Source: DSVZ01 sp037439785
GTDB taxonomy: Bacteria; Verrucomicrobiota; Verrucomicrobiia; Limisphaerales; J093
DNA length: 64,000 bases
Direction of reading: 5' to 3'
Assembly: GCA_037439785.1 (NCBI GenBank)
Contig: JBBIVJ010000027.1
Location: 1 to 64,000, forward strand
In this document: in pieces, positions 34,904-45,912 of the stretch
Position numbering within the stretch: position 1 is the first letter of the stretch
How the letters are laid out: each line of letters opens with the position of its first letter
Notes under the pieces: generated by a model
The model's database searches: none
What the model saw: only the letters and a program-made list of their open reading frames with translations
Told to the model about the DNA's origin: nothing
Program-made: the position numbers and the translations under genes

Positions 34904-36598
34904 CTAACGGGCGGTCCATTCGGCCACGGCAGCGCGGAGGCGGGCCTGGTCCCAGGCCTCCGGATGCACGAGGACCCGGTACCGCAGCCGGAAAGTTTCG
35001 CCGGGCTCCAGGCGGTGGGGGGCCTCGAAAAGCACGGCCGGCGTGAAGAAGTGCACCTCGCGGCTGTGAATGGCGTACCACGGCGAGGGCGACCGCGGGT
35101 TGTCCGGGTGGTCCAGGACGGCCACGCCCAGCCGCTGTCTGCCGAGCCGGCCCTGATATTCGAGGCCGGCGGCCCGGCCCCAAAACCGCTCCCGGCGCCA
35201 GACCACCTCGGCCTCTTCCGTGGTCACCACCGCGACCTCCTCCAGGTCCCTGGCCAGCCGCAGGGACAACCCCGCGTAACCGCCCGGACCACCCCCCGCA
35301 GGCGGCGGCGTGCGGTCCAGCACCACCGGCGTCAGGGCCTCGAACTGCAGGTCCCAGTCGAACACCAGCGAGCCGTCGGCCTGGGGCGGGTGCACTTCGA
35401 TCCGCCGCTCCTCCCGCAACACCGGCGCGCCCCCCGCCGGCCGGTAGCTCAACCGCTGCCGCAGACGCGCGCTGAAATCAGGCCGCGCTTCGATCTCCGG
35501 CGGCTCCTGCACCGTCCGGCCTTGGCTGGCCCCGGTGACGGGGTGTTCCTCCCAGTAGTTCACCCCGTTGATGAACTTCCACGAAAACCACAGCCCGCGG
35601 TGCCAGCGATGGTCCGCCGGCCGGTACCCGGTCAGGGCCGCGCCGCCCGGCAGGGCCACCGGATGGAACGACGGTTTCGCTTCGCCCGGCCCGAAGTTGT
35701 ACCGCCAGAGCGTCTGGGGGCCCCGCAGCAGCGCCACCGAATGCTCCGTGCGTTCCCAGGCCAGCGTCGCAGATTGCACCGTGGCCGGTGCTTCTGGCAC
35801 GGGCAGGGTCACCGCGCCGGTGGCCGCCCATTCCACCCCGCGCGTGAACAGCGCCCGGAATCCCGGCTGGTCCATGAACTCCGCCGCATGCCCCAGCAAC
35901 AGGGTGAAACACCGCCCCGCACCGAAGCGGTCCACCAGGGCCACCGGCTCCCATCGGTTACTCCCCTCCGGCAGGTCCGCGCGGGCGAAGCCCGAGGCCA
36001 GCACGTGCGCCCCGCGGCGCACGCCCGCCTGCACCCACAACTCATCCCGCACCCGGAACCCCGGCAGACCCCGCGTCACCGGATGGTCCGGGTCCTCGAT
36101 CCGCACCGGAAACTCCTGGACCGGTCCATGCCGTGTCTGGCCGGTCCGCCACGACGCTAGGCCGATCGCCTGGTACGCCTCCCGGTCCGGAAAACTGGAG
36201 GCCCCCGCGTGCACCACCACGTGGCCCCCACCGGCCCGCACAAACTCCTCATAGGCCCGCCGGACCGGCTCCGGCCAGTCCGCCCCCGGGCCGGTCTCCG
36301 CCCCGAAGTGGTTCCAGTTCGACACCAGCACCCGGAAGCCCGCCAGCCGCTCTGCCGTGAGCCGTTCCGGCTGCTCCTCGACCGTCACCACAAACCGCCC
36401 GGTGGCCTCCAGCAGTTGGCGCAGTTTGGGCGTGGTGGTCTGCCAGTCATGATTGTTGCGGCCGCTCAACAGCAGCACGGACACCGCATCGGCATGCGCC
36501 GCCACCGCCAGCAGGCCTGCCAGCACCGCGGCCGCGCCCCGCCGCCCACCCGGTCCGCTGCGCCGCGCGCCTCCCGTAGAGCCGGTCCTGTTCTTCAT
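34904..36598 (-). CDS. Secreted ThuA/PmoA (DUF6807) fusion protein
   Basis: This 564-residue exported protein begins with a signal peptide at 36598. Residues 30-260 form a ThuA-like class I amidotransferase-fold domain (VSVLLLSGRNNHDWQTTTPKLRQLLE, GGHVVVHAGASSFPDREAY, ALVDRFGAGRCFTLLLGHA). Residues 290-560 match the PmoA/DUF6807 domain (LWRYNFGPGEAKPSFHPVAL, DHRWHRGLWFSWKFINGVNYWEE, WYAIHSREVHFFTP). Both domains occur in PVC saccharide-use gene sets, usually with Gfo/Idh/MocA and DUF1080 proteins. The substrate is unknown. It is convergent with the broken cytochrome gene. Confidence 0.88.
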   Translation of the reverse strand: MKNRTGSTGGARRSGPGGRRGAAAVLAGLLAVAAHADAVSVLLLSGRNNHDWQTTTPKLRQLLEATGRFVVTVEEQPERLTAERLAGFRVLVSNWNHFGAETGPGADWPEPVRRAYEEFVRAGGGHVVVHAGASSFPDREAYQAIGLASWRTGQTRHGPVQEFPVRIEDPDHPVTRGLPGFRVRDELWVQAGVRRGAHVLASGFARADLPEGSNRWEPVALVDRFGAGRCFTLLLGHAAEFMDQPGFRALFTRGVEWAATGAVTLPVPEAPATVQSATLAWERTEHSVALLRGPQTLWRYNFGPGEAKPSFHPVALPGGAALTGYRPADHRWHRGLWFSWKFINGVNYWEEHPVTGASQGRTVQEPPEIEARPDFSARLRQRLSYRPAGGAPVLREERRIEVHPPQADGSLVFDWDLQFEALTPVVLDRTPPPAGGGPGGYAGLSLRLARDLEEVAVVTTEEAEVVWRRERFWGRAAGLEYQGRLGRQRLGVAVLDHPDNPRSPSPWYAIHSREVHFFTPAVLFEAPHRLEPGETFRLRYRVLVHPEAWDQARLRAAVAEWTAR

Positions 36599-36946
36599 GA
36601 TGATCCGGGACGGCACCCTGCCACCAACTCCTGCCCGCGTCACGTCTCCTGCAAGCGCCCCTGTCCGAAGCCCGGCGCCGCTGGCCGGTTTCTCCCCAGC
36701 CGCCGCGGTGACGCAGCGGGCCGGCTGCCCAGCCGGTCAGGCAAGTTCCGAAATCCGAAATCCGAAGTAGACGTCGGGTGCGGTGCGGGCCCTCAAGGCT
36801 CAATGCCCACACCTCAATTCTCGACCCCTTCGGCACTCGTAAGCCGGCCCGGCCTGTCACCGGGTTGTTCCGCCCTCCGGTTTGGAATGGCGGCACCGGC
36901 GTGCTGCCGGCTCGACCCCGCCCGGCCCCGCCCCTACGCTGGCCCC
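36599..36946. other. Repeat-bearing intergenic region upstream of purB
   Basis: These 348 bases separate divergent genes. They hold a half copy of the GCCGCCGCGGTGACGC repeat (about 36698-36730) and a short AAATCCG heptamer array (36746-36767). I see no gene or riboswitch. Confidence 0.5.
36746..36767. repeat. Heptanucleotide array (AAATCCG family)
   Basis: About three units of AAATCCG/TTCCGAA type lie in 7-nt register. A second copy lies at 42857-42877, directly joined to a GATGCCG array. Confidence 0.7.
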
Positions 36947-38281
<1,335 letters not shown>

Positions 38282-38283
38282 GC

Positions 38284-38326
38284 CAGATGCCGGATGCCGG
38301 ATGCCGGATGCCAGATACGGGATGCG
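38284..38326. repeat. Heptanucleotide array (GATGCCG family)
   Basis: Units read GATGCCG three times, then GATGCCA, GATACGG and GATGCGG. The array begins three bases after the purB stop codon and runs directly into the GCAGGCG palindromic repeats. Confidence 0.85.
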
Positions 38327-38401
38327 GCCGTCCCGGCTGCTGGGGAAAAGCAGGCGAGACGCCTGCACCACACCTCTGACAGGCCGGAGGCCTGCACCAC
38401 C
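38327..38401. repeat. Double copy of the GCAGGC palindromic repeat
   Basis: The flank CCGTCCCGGCTGC is followed by GCAGGCG-aga-CGCCTGC and then AGGCCGGAGGCCTGC, each followed by ACCAC. It matches the units at 4055-4176 and 7496-7549. Confidence 0.8.
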
Positions 38402-38410
38402 GAGGGGGGC

Positions 38411-38435
38411 GAAAGTTGAAGGTCGAAGGTCGAAG
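38411..38435. repeat. Short heptanucleotide array (GGTCGAA family)
   Basis: Three 7-nt units (AGTTGAA, GGTCGAA, GGTCGAA) lie between two other repeat families in the purB/histidine-kinase convergent gap. Confidence 0.6.
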
Positions 38436-38441
38436 CCGGCC

Positions 38442-38498
38442 GTAGCCGCCGCGGTCGCGCGGCGGGCCTTTTCTCCGCCGGCTGACGCCGGAGGCTAC
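38442..38498. repeat. GTAG-headed inverted REP pair (BIME-like)
   Basis: The left end reads GTAGCCGCCGCGGTC on the plus strand. The right end, read on the minus strand, begins GTAGCCTCCGGCGTCAGCC. Each half can form a hairpin. It lies between convergent purB and the histidine kinase gene, like the element between mutL and the DUF1080 gene. Confidence 0.7.
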
Positions 38499-38556
38499 CC
38501 GTCCGGAGGTATCAGGCGGGGTGCAACCGGCCACCGCCCCCTCCCCTCCCCTCTGC

Positions 38557-41013
38557 TCAAGCCTCGTCCAGGCACTCCCGCACGGCCCGGAGCAGGTCGT
38601 GCGGCGGGGCGGGTTTTTGGAGGAACCGCTGACGGCGTTCCAGGACCAGACCCCGGCCGGCCATCATCTCCGGGCTGTAGCCGCTGGAGAACAGCACCGG
38701 CAGGTCGGGGCGGCGCTCCCGCAGCCGGGCGGCCAGTTCCCGCCCGTTGAGCCCTTCGGGCAGGACGAGGCCCGTGACCAGCAGCCGGATGCGGTCGGCG
38801 TGCTGCTCCCACAACGCCAGCGCCGCGGCCGCGGTGGCCGCTTCCAGGACCTGGTAACCGTGGTGCTCGAGCACCCGCCGCGCCACCTCTCGCAGGGCCG
38901 CCTCGTCTTCCACCAGCAGCAGCGTTTCCGTGCCGCCCTGCGGCGGCCCCGCCCCCGCGCCCCCGGCCGGGCCTGCTTCTTCCCCGGCCAGGGCGGGCAG
39001 GCATACCTCAAAGGCGCTGCCCCGGCCATCCTCGCTGGCCACCTCGATCCAGCCGCCGTGTTGTTGCACGATGCCGAACACCGTGGCCAGCCCCAGCCCC
39101 GTGCCCTTGCCCGGCTCCTTGGTGGTGAAAAACGGCTCGAAGATGTGCGACAGATGCTCCGGGGCGATGCCGCTGCCGGTGTCCCGCACCCGCAGCCCCA
39201 CGTAGCGGCCGGGGGCCACCGCCGGCCGCGTGGCCGCCTCCGCCGGCCCGAGCTCGCGGGCGAACGACTCGATCACCAACTGGCCGCCCCGGGGCATGGC
39301 GTCGCGGGCGTTGACGACCAGGTTCATGAGCACCTGATCGAGCATCCCGGCATCGGCGCGGAGCCGGAGCGGGGCGGGATGCAAGCGCACCTCCAGGCGA
39401 ATGTCCTCGCCGATGATGCGACGGAGCATTTTAACCAGGTCGGTGATCGCCCGGTTGAGGTCCAGGTTGCGGGGCTGGAGCACCTGTTTGCGGCTGAAGG
39501 TCAGCAACGGGCGGGTGAGGTGGGTCGCCCGTTCGACCGCGGCCTGAATCTGCTGCAGCCCTTCCGGCACGCGGGGCGGCAGGTCGGTTCGCATCCGCAG
39601 CAGCTCGGTCTGCATGAGGATGGCCGCCAGGATGTTGTTGAAGTCATGGGCCACGCCCCCGGCCAACTGGCCGATGGTCTCCATCTTTTGCGCGTGGCGC
39701 AGTTGTTCCTCCAGTTGGCGGCGCTCAGCCTCACGTCGGCTGACTTCCAGCGCAAAACCGAGGTCCGCCGCCAGTTCATCCAGCAGCCGCAGCTCCTCCT
39801 CGTCGAAGAACTCCGCGTCGCTGGCGTAAAGGTTGAACGTTCCCACGGGCTGGCCGGCGACCGACACGGGCAACGCCACCATCGCCCGGTAGCTGCGCTC
39901 AAGGGCCGCCGCGCGCCACGCCGCGGCCAGCGGGTCGCGGGCGATATCGTTGCACACGGCGGGGCGGCCGGTTTCCAGGGCGCGGTCGGTGAAGGCACAC
40001 CCCTGGGGTGGGTCGCCGAAAAGTTGTTCGAGAACCGCCAAGGTATCGGGGGTTGCGCCGGCGTGGGCGGCCCGTTTCAGCGGCCCGTCTGGCGAGGCGC
40101 GCAGCCCGAGCCAGGCCATTCTGAATCCGCCCTTGTCCACGGCGATGCGACAGGCGCGTTCGAGGAGGGCCCGGGGATCACGTTCGCGCACGATCAACTC
40201 GTTGATCTGGCTCAGCATCTCGTAGGTGCGATTCAACCGGCGGAGGCGCTCCTCCGCCCGCCGGCGGTCCGTGATGTCCAGCAGCAGGGTCACCAGGCAT
40301 TCCTGACCGTTCAGCACGAGCCGTTCCCCCGAGCAGAGCAGGCAGCCCGGGGAGCCGTCCGGTCGCCGGAACGGCAGTTCACAATCCCGGAACGCCCCGA
40401 TCTGGCGGACTTTCATCGCTGCCTCGCGGCGCGTCTCCGGCGAAAGGAGCAGTCCCAGCTCCGCCGAGGTCCGCCCAATCACCTGCGCGCGCGTCAGGCC
40501 AAAGATGCGCAGAAAGGCCTCGTTGGCGTCCAGGAAGCGGCCTTCCTCGAGCGTGGTGATCACCACCCCCGCCGGGTTGGAGCGGAACGCGGTCGCGAAG
40601 CGCGCCTTGCTCTCGCGCAGGGCGGCGGTGCGTTCAGCCACACGCCGCTCCTGTTCCGTGGAGAGCCGGCGGGCGTGGAGCAGGTTTTCGACCCGTGCCT
40701 GCAGTTCCACCTTCTCGATGGGGGTGAAGATCAATTCGTCCACCGTCCGCCACAGATGCCGCGTGGCCATGCCCACGTCGTGACGGGACACCACCAGCAG
40801 AAACGGCAGGAACTGCGGTTGTACGGCGGCGCGGCGCGCCCGTACCCGCTCCCCGAGCCGGTCCAGCGCCGGGCCGTCCATCACGCCCAGGTCGAAGGGG
40901 AGGTCCAGGGCGTCGTCCGAGCCGGGGGCGAGGGTTTCGTGACGCGTGCCCAGGGCTTCTGCCAGCAGGTGGCGGTTGGCCAGGTGGGCGAGGAGCAGGA
41001 GAATGCGGCTCAT
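38557..41013 (-). CDS. Hybrid sensor histidine kinase (REC-like, PAS, GAF, HisKA, HATPase, degenerate REC)
   Basis: This 818-residue cytoplasmic kinase has no membrane segment. Residues 1-115 resemble a degenerate receiver (FDLGVMDGPALDRL). About 135-255 is PAS (NPAGVVITTLEEGRFLDANEAFLRIFG), and 270-425 is GAF. HisKA has phospho-acceptor His456 in GGVAHDFNNILAAI, and the ATPase core shows NLVVNARDAM, DTGSGIAPEHL and GTGLGLATVFGI. The C-terminal receiver (about 700-818) keeps LLVEDEAAL and Lys800 in LQKPAP, but the phospho-acceptor position reads LLVTGLVLPEG, with Gly748 where Asp is expected. It follows the KaiC-like gene on the same strand after 175 bases, which suggests one signalling unit. 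Confidence 0.92.
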   Translation of the reverse strand: MSRILLLLAHLANRHLLAEALGTRHETLAPGSDDALDLPFDLGVMDGPALDRLGERVRARRAAVQPQFLPFLLVVSRHDVGMATRHLWRTVDELIFTPIEKVELQARVENLLHARRLSTEQERRVAERTAALRESKARFATAFRSNPAGVVITTLEEGRFLDANEAFLRIFGLTRAQVIGRTSAELGLLLSPETRREAAMKVRQIGAFRDCELPFRRPDGSPGCLLCSGERLVLNGQECLVTLLLDITDRRRAEERLRRLNRTYEMLSQINELIVRERDPRALLERACRIAVDKGGFRMAWLGLRASPDGPLKRAAHAGATPDTLAVLEQLFGDPPQGCAFTDRALETGRPAVCNDIARDPLAAAWRAAALERSYRAMVALPVSVAGQPVGTFNLYASDAEFFDEEELRLLDELAADLGFALEVSRREAERRQLEEQLRHAQKMETIGQLAGGVAHDFNNILAAILMQTELLRMRTDLPPRVPEGLQQIQAAVERATHLTRPLLTFSRKQVLQPRNLDLNRAITDLVKMLRRIIGEDIRLEVRLHPAPLRLRADAGMLDQVLMNLVVNARDAMPRGGQLVIESFARELGPAEAATRPAVAPGRYVGLRVRDTGSGIAPEHLSHIFEPFFTTKEPGKGTGLGLATVFGIVQQHGGWIEVASEDGRGSAFEVCLPALAGEEAGPAGGAGAGPPQGGTETLLLVEDEAALREVARRVLEHHGYQVLEAATAAAALALWEQHADRIRLLVTGLVLPEGLNGRELAARLRERRPDLPVLFSSGYSPEMMAGRGLVLERRQRFLQKPAPPHDLLRAVRECLDEA

Positions 41014-41096
41014 AGAGTCAGGGTGCGTCGCCCAGTGATGGCGTCATGCGGTGACCATCCCGGGTAGCGTCGGGGAACGGCGTGATGAACGCGCAC

Positions 41097-41130
41097 AGCG
41101 TCTTGGAGTGCGGCAGGCCGCTGCCGCTTA
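41097..41130. repeat. Interspersed repeat with core GCGTCTTGGAGT (second copy)
   Basis: AGCGTCTTGGAGTGCGGCAG is followed by CTGCCGCTTA. It matches the element at 4448-4480 and lies in the 175-bp gap between the KaiC-like gene and the histidine kinase gene. Confidence 0.75.
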
Positions 41131-41188
41131 AGGGAAGACGCGGGGGCCGCCGGTGGTTCTGCCGTTGGCGCCCGATCCGCCTCCGGTT

Positions 41189-42676
<1,488 letters not shown>

Positions 42677-42799
42677 TTTCCGGTGAGAAGCTACGCCAAA
42701 GTTGGTAACTTGAGAAGTCCGAACCGTTGTAACCGCGGGACGGAAGCAGCGTGGGACGCCGCCCGGCCGTCCTGGCTTTTGGGCTGGCAGGCCGGCGAC

Positions 42800-42877
42800 C
42801 AGATGGCGGAAGCCGGATGCCAGATACCAGATGCCGGATGCCGGACGCCGGATGCGGGAAATCCGAAATCCGAAGGA
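42800..42877. repeat. Joined GATGCCG and AAATCCG heptanucleotide arrays
   Basis: Units of GATGCCG type (GATGCCA, GATACCA, GATGCCG, GATGCCG, GACGCCG, GATGCGG) run straight into AAATCCG, AAATCCG. Two unrelated 7-mers joined end to end show the unit length is conserved while the sequence is not. It lies just downstream of the citrate synthase gene. Confidence 0.85.
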
Positions 42878-42912
42878 AGTGCCGGGCCGCGGCGCGGGGT
42901 TGCGGGAGCTGG

Positions 42913-44202
42913 CTAACCGCGCTGGTCCAGGGGCACGTAGGGGCGGAGGGTGGGGCCCTGGTACACCTGCCGGGGGCGGTAGATGCGGGTCTTGGGGTCG
43001 TCGAGGATTTCCTTGAAGTTGGCGATCCAGCCGGGCATCCGGCCGATGGCGAAGATGACGGTGAACATCTCGACCGGGATGTTCAGGGCACGCATGATGA
43101 TGCCGCTGTAGAAGTCCACGTTGGGGTAGAGCTTGCGGGAGATGAAATAGTCGTCCCGCAGGGCGGTTTCTTCGAGTTTCTTGGCGATGTCCAGCAGGGG
43201 GTCGCGAATGTGCAGGGTGTTCAGGAGCCGGTCGCAGGCGGCCTTGATGATGCGGGCGCGGGGGTCGTAGTTTTTGTACACGCGGTGGCCGAAGCCCATG
43301 AGTTTCTGGCCGCTGTTTTTGTCCTTGGCCGCGGCGATGAAGCGCGAGCCATCGTCGCCGGCATCGTGGATGTCCTGGAGCATTTCGATGACGGCCTGGT
43401 TGGCGCCGCCGTGGAGCGGGCCCCAGAGGGCGCAGACGCCGGCCGCGGCGCAGGCGAAGAGGTTGGCCTGGCTGGAGGCGACCATGCGCACGGTGGCGGT
43501 CGAGCAGTTCTGCTCGTGGTCGGCGTGGAGCAGGAAGATCAGGTCCAGGGCCTTGACCACCTCGGGCCGGAGTTCGTAGTCCTGATATGGCTCCGAGAAC
43601 ATCATGTGCAGGAAGTTGGCGGTGTATTTGTACACCGGCTTGGGGTAGATGATGGGCAGGCCGCGGGACTTGCGGTAGGAGAAGGCGGCGATGGTGCGGA
43701 CCTGGGAGATGAGGCGAGCGGCATGCACGTCGAACCGCTCCTTGTTGGCGCGGCCCATGAGCCCCGGGTAGAAGCAACTGCTGGCGTTGATCATGGCCGA
43801 GAGGATGGCCATGGGGTGCGCCGTGGCCGGGAAGCCCTCGAAGTGGTGCTTCATGTCCTCGTGGAGGTTTTCGTTCTGCGTGAGCAGGTCCGAGAACCGC
43901 CGCAACTGGGCGTGGGTGGGCAGTTCGCCGTAGATCAGCAGGTAGGCCGTCTCGATGAATGTGGTTTTCTCGGCCAGCTCCTCGATGGGGATGCCGCGGT
44001 AGCGCAGGATGCCCTTCTCCCCGTCAATGAAGGTGATCCGGCTCTGGCAGGAGCCGGTGTTGGCGTAGCCGTCGTCAAGGGTGATGTACCCGGTCTGGTC
44101 GCGCAGGCTGCTGATGGCAACGGCTTTTTCCCCCTCCGTGCCCACCACGGTGGACAGGGTGTAGCGGTGACCTTCCAGTTCGAGGATGGCTTCGTGGCTC
44201 AT
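42913..44202 (-). CDS. gltA: Citrate synthase
   Basis: This 429-residue type II-like citrate synthase condenses acetyl-CoA and oxaloacetate at the entry of the TCA cycle. The N-terminal small beta domain (AILELEGHRYTLSTVVG, GYITLDDGYANTGSCQSRITFIDG) is typical of the NADH-sensitive hexameric form. Catalytic residues are visible as His in GPLHGGANQAV, His in MGFGHRVYKNYDPRA and Asp in LYPNVDFYSGII. The ATG at 44202 gives the family N-terminus; the long in-frame extension beyond it is low-complexity. It lies upstream of the KaiC-like gene on the same strand but is separated from it by repeats. Confidence 0.97.
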   Translation of the reverse strand: MSHEAILELEGHRYTLSTVVGTEGEKAVAISSLRDQTGYITLDDGYANTGSCQSRITFIDGEKGILRYRGIPIEELAEKTTFIETAYLLIYGELPTHAQLRRFSDLLTQNENLHEDMKHHFEGFPATAHPMAILSAMINASSCFYPGLMGRANKERFDVHAARLISQVRTIAAFSYRKSRGLPIIYPKPVYKYTANFLHMMFSEPYQDYELRPEVVKALDLIFLLHADHEQNCSTATVRMVASSQANLFACAAAGVCALWGPLHGGANQAVIEMLQDIHDAGDDGSRFIAAAKDKNSGQKLMGFGHRVYKNYDPRARIIKAACDRLLNTLHIRDPLLDIAKKLEETALRDDYFISRKLYPNVDFYSGIIMRALNIPVEMFTVIFAIGRMPGWIANFKEILDDPKTRIYRPRQVYQGPTLRPYVPLDQRG

Positions 44203-44487
44203 GACCGGGACTGCTGCGAGTTGGTTTTTTGCAAAGCGCGCAGTCTGGTCCAGGGCGTCGAGGCTGGCAAGGTCGAGGGCGGGTTTTGTGGCGAAGCCGC
44301 CGAGATGTCCCCTCGGCGGAACGACCGAGGGCACCGGCCCGAGCCGGCGCCGGGCAGCCGGGTGCGGTTTGCGCGGGAGCCCGCCGCCAGAGCAGACTCC
44401 AGGTTTGCCCGGCTTGGGGGAGTGGCCCGCGGAAATTTTTTTAGCCTCGGACCGTTTTTGACCGACCCCGGGGCGCATCCTGCCGGC
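44203..44487. other. Divergent intergenic region upstream of citrate synthase
   Basis: These 285 bases contain the promoters of gltA (minus) and the small protein gene (plus). An AT-rich patch near 44438-44465 (TTTTTTTAGCC, CCGTTTTTGACC) is the most promoter-like part for the plus-strand gene. No repeat or riboswitch is seen. Confidence 0.3.
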
Positions 44488-44760
44488 ATGAAAACGGTTG
44501 GATGCACCCCTGTGGAAGGGCAGCAACTGGAACTCAACCTGACCGGCGACCCGGCCGCCCTGGCCGGGCGTCCGGCACCCGTTACGCCGACGCGGGCGCG
44601 CTGGTGGCTTCAGCACATCCGCCACCTCATTACCCTGGCCGCAGCGGCCGCCGCGCCGCCCCGTCCCCGGCAGGTCGAGTTGAACCTGCCGCCCCCTCCG
44701 GGCCGGACGTGGACCTCGGGCGTGCGGCGTCGCGCCCCCGCGCCGGTGTGGGTGTCATAG
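44488..44760 (+). CDS. Small basic protein, possibly conserved in Verrucomicrobia
   Basis: This 90-residue protein has two similar ends (QQLELNLTGD and RQVELNLPPPPG) around a basic, Trp-containing helix (TRARWWLQHIRHLI). I recall small verrucomicrobial proteins with the same layout, an ELNL-type motif followed by RARWW, but cannot name a family or function. It runs 6 bases into the 3' end of the convergent aminotransferase gene. A short AT-rich promoter-like patch lies just upstream. It could be spurious, though its low-GC start region and recognisable layout argue against that. Confidence 0.55.
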   Translation: MKTVGCTPVEGQQLELNLTGDPAALAGRPAPVTPTRARWWLQHIRHLITLAAAAAAPPRPRQVELNLPPPPGRTWTSGVRRRAPAPVWVS

Positions 44761-45906
44761 ACAGACCAGCGCCCGGTCCAGCTCGGCATCGGTGTTGTAG
44801 TAGTGGGGCGAGAGGCGGAGGTAGTGGAGGCCGGTGCGGTCCCGCCGCAGCGAGGTGTGCACGCCGGCCGCCATCAGGCGCGCGTGCAGTGCGGCCATGT
44901 CCGTGCCGGGCCGGTGGAAGGTGACGATGCCGCTGGCGTTCTCGGACGGGGCCTCGGCGCCCAGGACCTCCCAGCCGCGGGCGCGGAGTCCCTGAACCAG
45001 ACGGGCGCGTTTGCGGAGCAGTTCGGCGGCGATGGCCTCCACGCCGATTTCCAGTGCCAGATCAAGGGCGGCCTTGAGGCCGGCCAGCCCCAGGAGGTTG
45101 GCGGTGCCGGCTTCGTAGCGGCGGGCGTCGGGGCGGAACCGAAGTTCTTCCTGGGCGACAAAGTCCGGGCAGTGCAGGTTGTGCCAGCCGAAGACGGTGG
45201 GCTGGAGGCGTTCCCGGACTTCACGCCGCACGTAAAGGATGCCGGCGGCGCAGGGGCCCAGGAGCCATTTGTGGGCGTCGGCGGCCAGGATGTCGGCGTG
45301 GGCGGCCAGGGTGGGAAAGGCCCCCAAGGTCTGGATGGCGTCCACACAGAACAAAATGCCGCGTTCCCGCAGGGCGGCGCCCAGGCGGGGCAGGTCCAGT
45401 CGCCAGCCGGAGATGAAATGACAGGAGGCCAGCGCCACCAGGGCGGTGGCCTCGTCCACCTGCCCGAGCACGTCCACGGGCCGGATTTGGCCGAGGCGAT
45501 GGAGGTTCAAAAAGCGGACCTCGACGCCGCGGTCGGCCAGGGCCATCCACGGGTACACGTTCGAGGGGTAGTCGTCGAAGTACACCAGCACGTTGGCCCC
45601 GCGGCGGAAGGACAGGCCGTTGGCGACCAGGCTCAGGGCCAGGGAGGTCGGGCCGACCAGCGCCACCTCTTCCGGTGTGGCGCCCAGCAGGCGGGCAGCC
45701 AGCGCGCGGGTCCGGGCCACGAGGTCCCGCGGCACCGCGGTTTCCTGGTCCCCTTCGGCTCCGTCCCGGGCGCAGACGGCCACGGCCTCGGCCACCCGGC
45801 GGGGCAGGGGGCAGACCCCGGCGTGGGCCAGGTAGATCGAGCGGGTGACCACGGGGAATTCATGGCGGCGCAGCTCTTCGTGGGTCAGGAGATCGTGCAG
45901 CGTCAT
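44755..45906 (-). CDS. Class V aminotransferase (cysteine desulfurase-like fold)
   Basis: This 383-residue PLP enzyme belongs to the class V aminotransferase / selenocysteine lyase-like group. The PLP-binding lysine is Lys213 in DILAADAHKWLLGP, and Asp189 in LFCVDAIQTLGAFP binds the pyridine nitrogen. The N-terminal IYLAHAGVCPLPRRVAEAV is typical of the group. No catalytic cysteine loop like that of IscS/SufS can be assigned, so sulphur mobilisation is not implied; the substrate is unknown. It follows the D-2-hydroxyacid dehydrogenase gene by 6 bases on the same strand. The pair might act in sequence on a serine- or glycerate-type compound, which is inference. Confidence 0.85.
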   Translation of the reverse strand: MTLHDLLTHEELRRHEFPVVTRSIYLAHAGVCPLPRRVAEAVAVCARDGAEGDQETAVPRDLVARTRALAARLLGATPEEVALVGPTSLALSLVANGLSFRRGANVLVYFDDYPSNVYPWMALADRGVEVRFLNLHRLGQIRPVDVLGQVDEATALVALASCHFISGWRLDLPRLGAALRERGILFCVDAIQTLGAFPTLAAHADILAADAHKWLLGPCAAGILYVRREVRERLQPTVFGWHNLHCPDFVAQEELRFRPDARRYEAGTANLLGLAGLKAALDLALEIGVEAIAAELLRKRARLVQGLRARGWEVLGAEAPSENASGIVTFHRPGTDMAALHARLMAAGVHTSLRRDRTGLHYLRLSPHYYNTDAELDRALVCL

Positions 45907-45912
45907 GGGCGT

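Noticed and set aside
44755..45906. Cysteine desulfurase of an Fe-S cluster operon
   Set aside because: The catalytic cysteine loop cannot be identified and no isc or suf genes are adjacent.
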